Assembly: GCF_030272615.1 (NCBI RefSeq)
Contig: NC_081410.1
Location: 113,833,933 to 113,897,932, forward strand
Length of the DNA stretch: 64,000 nt
Source: Cryptomeria japonica
Taxonomy: Eukaryota; Streptophyta; Pinopsida; Cupressales; Cupressaceae
Reading direction: 5' to 3'
The notes beneath the pieces were generated by a model. That model ran no database searches. It saw nothing but the letters and a program-made list of their open reading frames with translations, and was not told the DNA's origin. The number at the start of each line of letters is the position of its first letter. Position 1 is the stretch's first letter. Below, one piece after another: positions 48,860 to 61,989 of this stretch. The position numbers and the translations under genes were made by a program.

Positions 48860-49700
48860 TCTTTGCATTTTGATTCTATCTAAGTCACATCGGGTACCTT
48901 ATTCAGCTCATTCTAGTGTCAAGAAGTTGCAATGCAGATCTTTGACAGTTGTACTTTTGGTCGGGTATGAAGAGAGATATAGCAGATTTTGTAGCTCAGT
49001 GCTTGGAATGGCAGAGAGTGAAGGAAGACCATCGTCATCCGACTGGACTTTTGCAGCAGCATCTCGTTCCCATTTGAAAATGGGACATTGTTTCTATGGA
49101 TTTCATTGTGGGTTTACCCAAAACCCCGCATCGTAATGATACCATCATGGTCACCATGGACAGGTTGACCAAAGTTGCACACTTCTCACCCGTTCGATCT
49201 TCTTATAGTGCAGCAAAAGTGGCTACAATATTCATGGAGGGTATTGTCAGACTTCATGGCATTCCTTGAGAGATTATTTCAGATAGAGGTCCCATGTTCA
49301 TGTCAGCCATTTGGAAGTCTCTCCAGTAGGCCATGGGCACTAAATTGAATTTCAATTCAGCATATCATCCTGAGATTGATGAATAGATTGAGAGGGTCAA
49401 CCAGGTGCTAGAGAACATGCTCTATATTTACGTTACGGATCAACAGACTCATTGGGAGGAGTATCTTTACTTGGTGGAATTCGCTTACAACAATGGATAC
49501 CACAATTCCATCAGTATGGCCCCTTTTCAAGCATTATATGGATGTCCTTGTCAGACTCCTTTGAGTTGGGACCACTTAGAGGATAGGGTGCATTTGGGTC
49601 TAGACATTCTTAGGGATATGGAGCAACAGGTTGTGAGGATCAAAGAGAACTTAACAACAATGTAGGATTGACAGAAAAAGTATGTTGATGCGCATAGGGT
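48860..49700 (+). pseudogene. Ty3/Gypsy integrase
   Basis: A zinc-binding region around 48885-49010, then the core: WDIVSMDFIVGLPKTPHR, VTMDRLTKVAHFSPV, IISDRGPMFMSAIWKSLQ, AYHPEIDE and RVNQVLENML, followed by WEEYLYLVEFAYNNGYH and PFQALYGCPCQTPL. Frames shift at about 48880-49080 and there are stops such as TAG in the region before IERVNQ. It integrates element cDNA when intact. Confidence 0.88.
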
Positions 49701-49839
49701 GGATCATCAATTTGCAATTTGAGATCATGTATTCTTGTGTGTGCATCTGTAAAAGAGTCCAATCCATTATGGAAAGGGCTCTAAGTTGGCACCACGCTTT
49801 GTGTTTCTTTACTCTGTCAATATCATCCTAATATATCTC

Positions 49840-50060
49840 ACATTCTTTATTGGACTGCTCTACAGGTCGAGGATGGGCAACTCGCTCTCGATCCCATGGG
49901 CGTTCTAGAGAACAAGCACTAGGCTATCAGAGGTAGAGAGATTGAGTAGATTAGGGTCTAGTGGGACACTAACAATGAGTCTTCTGCTACTTGGGAGGAG
50001 GCTTCTCATATGTGTGATCTTTATCCTTATCTTTTTGCAGGCTTCCAAGAGTAAGCCTGA
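49840..50060 (+). pseudogene. Chromodomain-like C-terminus
   Basis: After the integrase, DPMGVLENKH...AIRGREIE then WDTNNESSATWEEASHMCD and LYPYLF resemble the chromodomain pattern seen in plant chromoviruses (P..IL..R...LR.R.I....V.W......ATWE....L...YP.LF). Such domains steer integration toward modified histones in the family; that role here is inferred from similarity only. Confidence 0.68.
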
Positions 50061-50066
50061 TTCTTA

Positions 50067-50076
50067 GGGGGGAGAA
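50067..50076 (+). promoter_or_regulatory. Chromovirus polypurine tract
   Basis: GGGGGGAGAA directly before the 3' LTR start TGTAGTGCCCC. Confidence 0.88.
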
Positions 50077-52094
50077 TGTAGTGCCCCTCCCTCTTTTGGC
50101 TTGTTAGACTTGTGATTTGTGTACCCTGTGGTTTGACCCTTATTTTAGTGTTGGTCGATTTTGGTTTCAGAGTATGATGTTTGTTTATACTCCCTGGATT
50201 TGTATATGACTATGATATTTCATGTTATGTTGACAGTTAAAATAATGATGTTATTTGATATTTCTTCGCTCTATGTGTATGTTACATGCTTATAGATGGG
50301 ATATTTTGGTGATAATGAAATTCTATCTTGACAATCTTAGATGTATAACTATTTGATTTTGCATTCCTTAAGATCTCTGATGTAATTATTTAGATGTTGT
50401 TCATATTTGATATTTCATTATTGGATTAGTTTATTTATGAGTTCTTTACATTTATCGACATATATTGACTAATGTGCATTTTTTTCATGTTTGATGTGCT
50501 TTGGTGAGAGGGAAAAGCATCACACTACTCTCTACAGGCAAGCTATGTTGCTTCCATTCCCTACTCACGGTATCATATCTTCTGGTTCATATATATATAT
50601 GCATGTTTGACAATTTGTCTATGCAATTGTAGATACCGAGCATCGACTCCACCTGAATCTTCAGGTCTAAGTGTGCTCTCCAACTAAATGGTAAATTGGG
50701 CAAGGAGATATTAGTCAGACCCTGTCAGGCACCCTAGTTTCATTTTTGGCAGGTCTTGTCAGTTGTCACCCTTTGTTAGTACTCAGTGTTTTGAGTTGTT
50801 ATAAATGGTTTCTCTTGCTTATAGTTGATAATTTTGTGAAATGATTAATATTTAACCCCCTCTTACTATTTGGGATGCAGTTGATTAATTAATTAATAAG
50901 TTGAGATTGATGGTACTTTAAGATTTAAATTATTTAATTAATTCAAAAAGAATAATTATGTTTTTAAAGATTAATTAATTACAATTAATTATAGTTTCTT
51001 CATTTGGCTTGTTTAATTGAGTAACTTGAGGGCTTAGATTATTTTATAAATTAGAAGGATTAACTGAATAGAAAATTATAAATAGTCAATTTAGTATTTC
51101 ATTACTTTTGTATTAAATTATTAAAAATACAATTATATCTTATTTGTTTTAAAAATCAAGTTTAAAGAAAAGAATTAATATTTAAATTAGAATATTTTTG
51201 CATGTGAGTGGGAGTTACAAATTAATAAATAAAATAATTAATGAATTTTAATGAAATGAATGAAAGAATAATGCATGTTGGGAGTTGCATTGGGGAAGTT
51301 ATACTATTTGGCTTTTTGGGCTTTTTTGGAGAAGAAGGCTCTCTCATGAATCTTCCTGCAAAATTGTTTTTGGTTTTGGGGATTTTGTTTATAAAATTTC
51401 ATTGGGGGTTTTGTTCTAAATTTTCGATGGAGGATTGATGAATCTCCTGGATTCTGTACCATGTCATGATTCTTTGGGAATTTTCAACCTTCTCCTCTAT
51501 TCACCATCGAATAAGGTAGACTTGTAATTCTATGCATATTAAAATTTGTTCTTAAATGAATAAAATCCATTTGTTTGTTTTGATTTATTGAAAAGAGAAA
51601 ATGTAATGAAATTGCCTGATCATGGGGAAGGGTTTTATTTTATAGTTTTTTTATTCTTTTTTGTGATTTTTGGTCTAGAAACTGTTAACGGGTAAAGACC
51701 TTTTCTCATTTTTGATCTGTGATCTTAGATTGTTGATTAGAAAATTTTGGAGTATAAATCCTTTTAGAAATTCTGAGATCTGTGTGTACTGGTTCATGAA
51801 GCAGAATGGGTATATAGCATTACCTGAGAAATTGAATGATTCCTGTATGTGATTTTTGTATGTATTTAATTTATATTTATGTTATTATTCTTTTGGCATA
51901 CCTGTGATATCATTTTTTTTTTAAATATATATATACATTCATGGGTTTCGATTTTCCCTATCTGTTATGCATTCTATAAAAAACCAACAAAAAAAAATGA
52001 AATTTAAAAAAAATATATTTATGTCTATATTTCATTTATAGTCTAGGGAGGGGGGCGTGGGGAGCAGAAGCTCCTCCCATTGCCATCCCCATGG

Positions 52095-52260
52095 TCACCA
52101 CACTCTGTGGTGATCCACGAACTATGGAAGCCATAGACCATGGTCACCATGACCTATGGATATCACAGTTCGTGGTGATCCACAAACTATGGTAGCCACA
52201 GACCATGGTCACCACGGCCTATGGATATCACAGTCTACGGATAGCACGACTATGGTAACC
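52095..52260 (+). repeat. 65-bp minisatellite in the 3' LTR
   Basis: Two copies of a unit containing GTGATCCAC(G/A)AACTATGG, CATAGACCATGGTCACCA or its variant, and CCTATGGATATCACAGT. Phrases such as CCATGGTCACCA are partly palindromic. The 5' LTR has only a reduced version near 36780-36830. Confidence 0.82.
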
Positions 52261-52343
52261 ATGAGCCGTGTCCATAAACTCTAATGTGTGATAATACTTA
52301 TTCTGTTAAAATGTTTTCCTATTTTTTATTATTGTTTAGTGTT

Positions 52344-52344
52344 G

Positions 52345-52410
<66 letters not shown>
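52344..52410. repeat. (TG)n microsatellite
   Basis: Pure TG repeat inside the 3' LTR. Confidence 0.95.
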
Positions 52411-52412
<2 letters not shown>

Positions 52413-54239
52413 ATTATAATATGATTGTCAAAATGTAATTATTTATACATATATCCAAAAGATTTTCATCTAATTTTCTATTTTGGGAATAAAGCAAAAA
52501 TATGAATTGTGTTTTAAATCCAATTTTACTTTAGTCATTATATGAAGTATAAATTAAGGTTTATTTTATTCTTGAGTTCTCAGTTCAATCTTATTGTTAT
52601 TGATTCAATCATGATTGTGGAATTGGAAGAAAAGTTTCAAGTTATCATAATTGAAAGATTGGATTCAAATGAATTTTAATGTTTTGAATTTTGGAATATT
52701 GAGAACTAAATATTAAATTTGAAATAATGAAAATATAGGCGTTTTCACAAACTCCTTGGTTTTATACTGGAATTGTACTCGTTAGGTGTGGTTTTATGAG
52801 TCTGTGGTATTGGTTTAATTTTGTCCATCATATTTGGATACTCGATTATGTTGCTTTAAATGTATTTAGCTTCCAGAAGCTTGGTCAGTGTTAGAGTTCT
52901 TTTGTACAAGTTTTCTCCTAGTTCTTGAATGTTATAGATTAACATCTTGATAGACTACCTTGATAGTCGAGTCTTCAATGTTGATCATTAATGTATTGTT
53001 TCTTCTTGATATTTAGGATTCAGTGGATTTTTGCATGCTAGATGGTCATTCCTAGCCTAATGATGTAACTCTCCTCTTGAGAACTTCTCTAGTATGTGAT
53101 CTAAGTCGTGCTATAGCTGGAATCCTGTAAATTTGTGTTTTAGATATCATGGCCATGAATTTAATTTGAATCCTAGGTGCAAGTAAGGGGAGTGGCTTCT
53201 ATTGGGGGTTGGGACCCAAAGTGGTCGCTAGGGTAACCCAATGGAATTTTTTTAAAACAAGTGATAACCTAATTAATGAAATTGGGTGGGTAGTTAGATC
53301 ACACTAAATAAGATAATTCTCTAATGGCTCCTTATCCACAAATGCTCATACAGGTTTGAGGGTAAGTGGAGAAGGGCCTGGAATGGCTTCCACCAACTTT
53401 GTCTCCTCGAAAGATTGGTGTGGTCCACTAGTGAATGTATGGGGGCCGAGGGTCAGGAGAGGTCACCAGGGTAACCTAGGACGGGGGTCGGGACCTAGTC
53501 AAGATCTACCAGGGTAACCTATAAATCCTAGTGATGACACTATTCCCTTGCAACCTAGCGGTAGCATGTCTGAGTTTCCGAAAGTGGATGTTTTTGCATG
53601 CTTGTTGCCTTTGTATTTCATGTGTTTCTATGGTATTCTCTTGCGAGCCTCTTGCTTGTTAAGTTTTGTTGATTCCTTGATAGTATGGATATGTTTTTTC
53701 TTCAGTGAGTCATGTTGATACTCTTGTTTATCTTGCTTTCACCTAGTGGGTCTGAATAGTACCTCCTAGCATGGGGGGTGGACCTATTTTTGTGCCACAT
53801 GGTTGGGTGGAGTTCTTTTCACACCCATTGGGTTTGGCTCTTTCAACTTCATGTTAGTGTTGGCTCAGAGAATATTTCAAGACTATCATTGATGTACCAG
53901 ATTCATGTATGTTTCCCTATATGGGACTTTTGGAAATTTGTATACTGAGGATCTAGCATTAAGAATATGTAATTCTCATGTAAATTCTCAAGCATTGTAA
54001 CAAGAATCATGTATTATGCAATTCATAGAAGTTCTTTGTTATTATTTGAGTTAGTGTATAACCTTGTGTAGCATCGTTAAGGGGCCTCGAGGATAGTTGT
54101 TAATTGATTTATTATGTAATTGTTTCACTGTATTTTTAGCATTTGTTTATGTTATATTAATTGATTTCAAAAAATAAATTTCTCGCAATTTCTTGTTCAT
54201 AGATGTTATTTCCTCTGGGCCTCATGGTGGGGTGTGACA

Positions 54240-55020
54240 GTTACTTTTATTGTTTGTCCTTCAAGAAAATGACAAAATAGCTAGGTGACCCTCTTGAAAT
54301 ATTATATTTTTAGCTTCTTGGACACTTGTTAGGAGTCTCAATAGAATATATGATGGTTATGAGGGTAAGTGAACCAAGATGGTGAACAAAAAAGGGGTAT
54401 AAGTGGCCACTTTCTTTCTAAAATCAGCTAAACGTGAACTTGGAGGAGCAATTTGAGACTCTTACACTAAAAATTTAAAGATACCAAAAGAACAAGAATT
54501 GTAGTACTCTAAATATTGTTTCTAAAATACTTTTTTTTTTTTAAATGGATAAGATTAACGCAATAAAATCTTTCATGCACACAAAGTTGTTCCTATTTTT
54601 TCAACAAAACATAAAATAGTGTCTAGTGTGTGCATCAAAAAAGTTATAGTTACATTTAACTTTGAAAGAAAAAAAATTGTACAAAGATATTCAAGAGTGA
54701 TCACTAGAAGTTTTGTATTTTTTTGTGGAGTATTGTTTCTTTTATGATTTTTTGAAATGGACACATCCTGAAAATCAAGTACCTATTTGTGTGTGTCACA
54801 TAACTTGCACCAAAATAATCAAAAATTCAATTTTTTTTCAAAAGTTTAAATAATGAAGTTTAGAACAATAATATATAATTTATTTAAAATTTGGACAAGT
54901 AGTTAAAAAGTTATTAAAAAAGTTGTACACATTTCTCTAAGAACTTTGGAGATGGTGATAAAAGAAATTAAAAATTAATATGTTAATGTTGTTCAAATCT
55001 AAAATATATATATATATATA
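54240..55020. other. Unassigned region
   Basis: AT-rich, with a T-run at 54530 and (TA)n at about 55000-55020. The minus-strand ORF at 54573-54764 has no recognisable features. Confidence 0.45.
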
Positions 55021-55396
55021 TAGAAAGATTAGAAGATGTGTGAAATTATGGTAAAATTTTTATAAATACCCACTTAATAACGTGTAAACCTAATGACAAT
55101 GAAGTTGACAAAAAGCACATAAAAAAAAGGGAAATAAGGGTCCCAAGCCTAAGTACAAGCCTTAACATGTACATGTAAAAATCATTTCATGGTTTTAATT
55201 TAAAAAACTTAGAAAGCTTAGAAGATGTGTGAAATTATGGTAAAATTTTTAGAAATACCCAGTTAATAACGTGTAAACCTAATGATGACGAAGTTGACAA
55301 AAAACACATTAAAAAAAGGGAAATAAGGGTCCCAAGCCTAAGTACAAGCCTTAACATGTACATGTAAAAATCCTTTCATGGTTTTAATTTAAAAAA
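55021..55396 (+). repeat. 189-bp tandem duplication
   Basis: Two copies, 55021-55209 and 55210-55396, start TAGAAAG(A/C)TTAGAAGATG and end GGTTTTAATTTAAAAAA. They differ at only about ten positions. Confidence 0.93.
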
Positions 55397-55499
55397 TCAA
55401 ATCAGGGTTTTATTTGTTAAAAACCCAATCGAGCTTTTATTTATTAAAAACCCGATCAAGTTTTTATGCCTAAGGAACCCATACACATTAACTCGACAT

Positions 55500-56644
<1,145 letters not shown>

Positions 56645-56733
56645 TCTTTGTCTCACCAATTTTTGTGGAAAGATGAGACAATAAGTTGCAAATTTTTAAC
56701 TAAGTGTAGTGCCCTGAATTGTACTCCCTTACA

Positions 56734-57726
56734 GGGTGAACTCACAATACTGGTTCCCACTTTTTGACCAACTTTGACACTTAGATGAACATTTTGCAAA
56801 AAACCTTCACTTTCCAACACCTATAACTTTTAAATCGTTAAGAATTTGAAGATGATGTAAACTAGTGATTTGTAACATCCTTTTTGTAGATTCTAAATAT
56901 ATTTTTTTCAAATTTTTTTGAATAAAATTTTATTGATTTTTCCATCTCCCTCAAAAGTATTTTTTTACAGGAAACAACATTTTTTAAGAGTGATGTGCAT
57001 CCCGAAACGTATAAATTTTTTTCTATAAATGATAAAAACTTATCTCTTTTAAATTTTGGTTTGTAACATCAATACCTAGGGCATGCAGTTGGTTTGATAG
57101 TGATATGTTCATTATTTTTTATTTTATTAAGTTTTGAAGTCCGAATAATTATAATTTAGATATAGGTGTACGTTTGAACACATAACTTGCTCTATATATA
57201 TCAAAATTAAGTTTTTTCTTTTTTGTTAGAAAGAAGACATCAATACCTAGGGCATAGATATTTTTCAAATTTTTTTTGAATTAGTTTGCTATTTTTCCCA
57301 ATGCATTGCACAAAGAAGTTCATGTTTGGTGAAAAACCTACATTCATAAAAAATAAAATAAAAATATATTAATAAACTTAAATATATTAAAAATTATACT
57401 ATTTGGAAAGCTTATAATAAGGACTAAATCCTCAAGAGAACAAAACTTCTAAATGAATTCGTTTGAACCCTCAAAAGCTAGTGTAAAATTGGTTTTTTAT
57501 CAGCATTTGATAGATGCAAAGGAGACTCCATTGCAAGTATGATTTAGAAGTAGAAAGGTTCTATCCAAGAAATTTTGATCTAAGAGCCTTTGATCTAACT
57601 CTCTTCAATTAATTACTTTAAATGGGACCTCTTAAAGCTTAAATAATTATATTTTCCAAAAAATGTATGATTTCAGCAAAAATCAGGATGTACCAAAAAG
57701 TGGGAACCAGCTTTGTGAGTTCACCC
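56734..57726. mobile_element. Non-coding element with terminal inverted repeats
   Basis: The left end GGGTGAACTCACAA, then CTGGTTCCCACTTTTTG, pairs with the reverse complement of the right end (57690-57726) over about 36 bases with few mismatches. TACA is present on both flanks (56730-56733 and 57727-57730), a possible 4-bp target-site duplication. The interior is AT-rich without ORFs; ATCAATACCTAGGGCAT occurs twice (about 57068 and 57239). This is a non-autonomous DNA transposon or large MITE; the superfamily is not clear from these ends. Confidence 0.75.
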
Positions 57727-57730
57727 TACA

Positions 57731-58979
57731 ATTTTGTCTGCATTTGAGTCTCACCTTGGCATTCATTCTCTAAGGCCTGAATGGGACCTGATTATGCTCT
57801 TCTTATGAAAATATATCATCATTTTCACTTTGCACCTCATCCTTCCCCTCAAATTTGGTCTCTGATTGGGCAAGACTAGGGTGTGGTGCCTTGGTCCCCT
57901 CAAGACTAGAGCACCCAATTATTTGGTCTTCCCAACTAGGACCCAAATATGGGCCTCTTAAAGGTCATGTGATTTGATTAGGAATTCCATCTTTGTGGCG
58001 GCTTATGTTAGAAAATTAATTAGTTTTTCGATGGGCAATTATAAATAGAGGTTTTCTCCTCTCATTTGATCATCCACATACATGGAATTCAATTCAACAT
58101 CAAGCAATCAAGCATTCAAATTCAAGAAAGAAAGCAATCAGTCTTAATTGAAGCATTCAAGCAAAGATAAGGTCAAGATTCAAAAATTGGAGTAAACATT
58201 CATGTTCTATGTTATTGAAGACTTCATGAAACCCTAATTTTGTGTGGAGACAAACAAATTTCACAAGGAGGTGTATTGTTTATATTTCATTCATTATTCA
58301 AAATCTCCCTCAAAAGCAGAACATTTCCATTACTACAATTCAATCAAATTTCATTTTTATTTTATGATTAATTCCAAAACTGGGGTTTGACCTAAGGCAA
58401 ACACCTATACCCAACCTTTTCCCCTTCTCTAGTCTGTGAAAGAATAGGTACGGAGTTGCGATCTTTAGGATAAGCTTTATTTGTAGAGATGAATCAATCC
58501 CCCATTAGAGTGTGAAATTTTCAAAGGACTAGAGAGACCATCACACCGGTCTCAACAAATCATGAGCTCCTTCTAGAAATAGATCTAAATCCTCTTACAA
58601 TCCTTAGATCCATGTTTTTGGCTCAATCAGATGACTATAGCTTACTATTTATGCATTTTTACATTAATTCCAACACATTTACCCTATTTTTAGCGAATTC
58701 AATAATTCAATTCAACTTAAGGGAAAGAAAAGGCGCATTCCAAACCCCCTTGAATTAGATCACATATTAGACCTCTTGAGTTTACATCTATCTAATTTCT
58801 ATCTTTCCCTAATGTAATGGTCCCTAAGTAAAAATTAATTGTATTCATCCTTCTTGTGGTGGAATCCCTATCTTTTTCACCATTACAATAAGCAATTGAA
58901 AATATGAAAGACTACACACATTCTGGTTTGCCCTTCCCAACAAGGTTTGATGGCCTCTCCATAGTCATGTAGACACAAC
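57731..58979. other. Possible promoter or LTR remnant
   Basis: A TATAAATAG box at 58040-58048 is followed by a pyrimidine-rich start-like region and many CATTCAA/CAATCAAG repeats (58080-58200), a layout seen in plant LTRs. No paired LTR, primer site or coding region was found. Confidence 0.3.
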
Positions 58980-58984
58980 CCTAT

Positions 58985-60413
<1,429 letters not shown>

Positions 60414-60559
60414 ACTTCAATTTTATTTTTCAATTTATACTTTTTCAATTTTCTTTTATTTGTTTAATACTTTTGATTGTAAAATTAAATGATTTTCATA
60501 GTTTTCATGACATAATTCATTTGTTTAATTTGCATAATTTTTACTAACACATATGATGT

Positions 60560-61925
60560 TATTTAGGGTAGATGATATTAAGTAGGTGAAGGAACAAGTG
60601 AGGAACAACCGAATTACAAGAGGTAGAAAAGGAAAGACAAAAGGAGTGCATGAGAAGATTCCATGAAGCGAGAAAAATAGTCCTAGGAGAAGGTATGTCA
60701 TCTACACCAATTGAATTACATGTACCGAATGAACCTAATGCAACCAAGAACAAGTCTCAATCAATGATCAAGAAAATGTACTTAATGCAAGCTAGGAATA
60801 TGCACCAATATTAACACCTCCTAGAATTATTCGTAGAAAACCAAAAAATCTAACTAACATTGATGAAAACATTTTGAAGTCAATGCTTGATAAATTCCTG
60901 AATGCACTTGTAGAAGAATGGCTAATAGAATATAGAAAAACTATTTTGAGAGTTTAAATCAAACTAAAAGAAGTCATTTAATTGTTGAAATGATAAAAAA
61001 AATTGAATTTTAGAGACATGATAAAAATTATTGGTTTAAGATCATCTGAAAATAATAGTGAAAAACTATATTAAGAAATCTATTTGATACATATCAAGCA
61101 ATTGGTTAGACATCACACTCTAAATATGCCAATATTACGCGACATGTTCTTATGTAAACCATAATAAGAAAGCAAACTAAAATCTTGTTCAATAATTGCA
61201 AAACAAGCATGACATTAAAGATAAGTAGAAGAAAGCTACACTATGCCTTAGGGAGCTATGAGAAAATTGAGGATCCTAACAATAATTCTCTTTGGGTGTT
61301 CTTGGGTAGACTTACATGGAAAGACAAGGTTGTTGTTGATGCATTAAGATTATTAATTGAAAAAAATTGGCATGACAACACAATAGTTTCGCCCAATCAA
61401 AGAGATGTTGTTATAAGGCTAATTGGAACTAAAAATCATGAGCCACTTCGGAAACATTTTTTCATACGACTCAAACAAAAGTTTATGAGAAATACGTTCA
61501 AATATATCCTCAAATATGAATTAGTCAAAGGTTTTTTGAAATGGATAAACCTTTTTTTGTTAAGATAAATCATGCATGCACCTCATGTTTTTGTAGAATG
61601 CATATTGAATTTTTCATGCATTATGATATTTATTGTCATATACGTTATACTTTGCACACTAATGATGTTTTGTAGGAATGTGGTATACAAGTACCTCCAA
61701 AGTCTTCAGTAGATTTTATTTCAAGCGTATTACGTAGAAGAGATGATGGATGTACTTTTTATAAGATGACGTGTTTGAAAGGGTCATGTGCTACATGTCG
61801 TGATTTGCAACACTTCCAAAGATCTGTACATTTAGAGAGCACACGTGAAATTGGGAAGAAGCTTGTTACTTTTGAAAAATACAAATCTATTACATATGGG
61901 GTTTAAGATGGGAAAGAGTTGAAGA
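60560..61925 (+). pseudogene. Eroded gene with CX4CX2C motif, probably transposon-derived
   Basis: Three plus-strand parts look like one former gene. Part 1 (about 60597-60790): basic, with KECMRRFHEARKIVLGEGMS and IELHVPNEPN. Part 2 (61185-61568): the longest open frame, with LHYALGSYEKIEDPNNNSLW, WKDKVVVDALRLLIEKNWHD and PLRKHFFIRLKQKFM. Part 3 (about 61568-61925): CTSCFCRMHIEFFMHYDIYC, then ECGIQVPPKSSVDFI, LRRRDDGCTFYK, then CLKGSCATC (CX4CX2C) and IGKKLVTFEKYKSITYG. The cysteine motif plus an aromatic/basic tail suggests zinc binding. Stops separate the parts; GTTTTGTAG before GAATGTGG at 61676 could be a splice acceptor. I do not recognise the family with certainty. Confidence 0.42.
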
Positions 61926-61938
61926 GATGTGACTTAGT

Positions 61939-61943
<5 letters not shown>

Positions 61944-61986
<43 letters not shown>
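61944..61986. repeat. (CT)n microsatellite
   Basis: About 43 bases of CT repeats just after the eroded gene. Confidence 0.95.

Positions 61987-61989
<3 letters not shown>

Larger units (their letters stand above)
34925..54239 (+). mobile_element. Ty3/Gypsy chromovirus with 4-kb LTRs
   Basis: LTRs at 34925-38912 and 50077-54239 flank gag, protease, RT, RNase H, integrase and a C-terminal chromodomain-like region. The primer site is tRNA-Met and the polypurine tract is GGGGGGAGAA. Del/Tekay-type chromoviruses are known for such long LTRs, so I infer that lineage. The interior is split by a younger Copia element (40193-46802). In the first 300 LTR bases I count about 20 differences, roughly 7 percent. 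The pol frame is full of stops. A target-site duplication is not clear (GTAAT against GTTAC). Confidence 0.9.
50077..54239 (+). mobile_element. Chromovirus 3' LTR
   Basis: TGTAGTGCCCCTCCC to GGGTGTGACA, 4,163 bp, about 175 bp longer than the 5' LTR. A large share of the difference is the duplicated segment at 52085-52260. Confidence 0.9.

Noticed and set aside
34920-54244. GTAAT/GTTAC as a target-site duplication of the chromovirus
   Set aside because: Only three of five bases agree and the left LTR end is itself decayed, so it is not good evidence.
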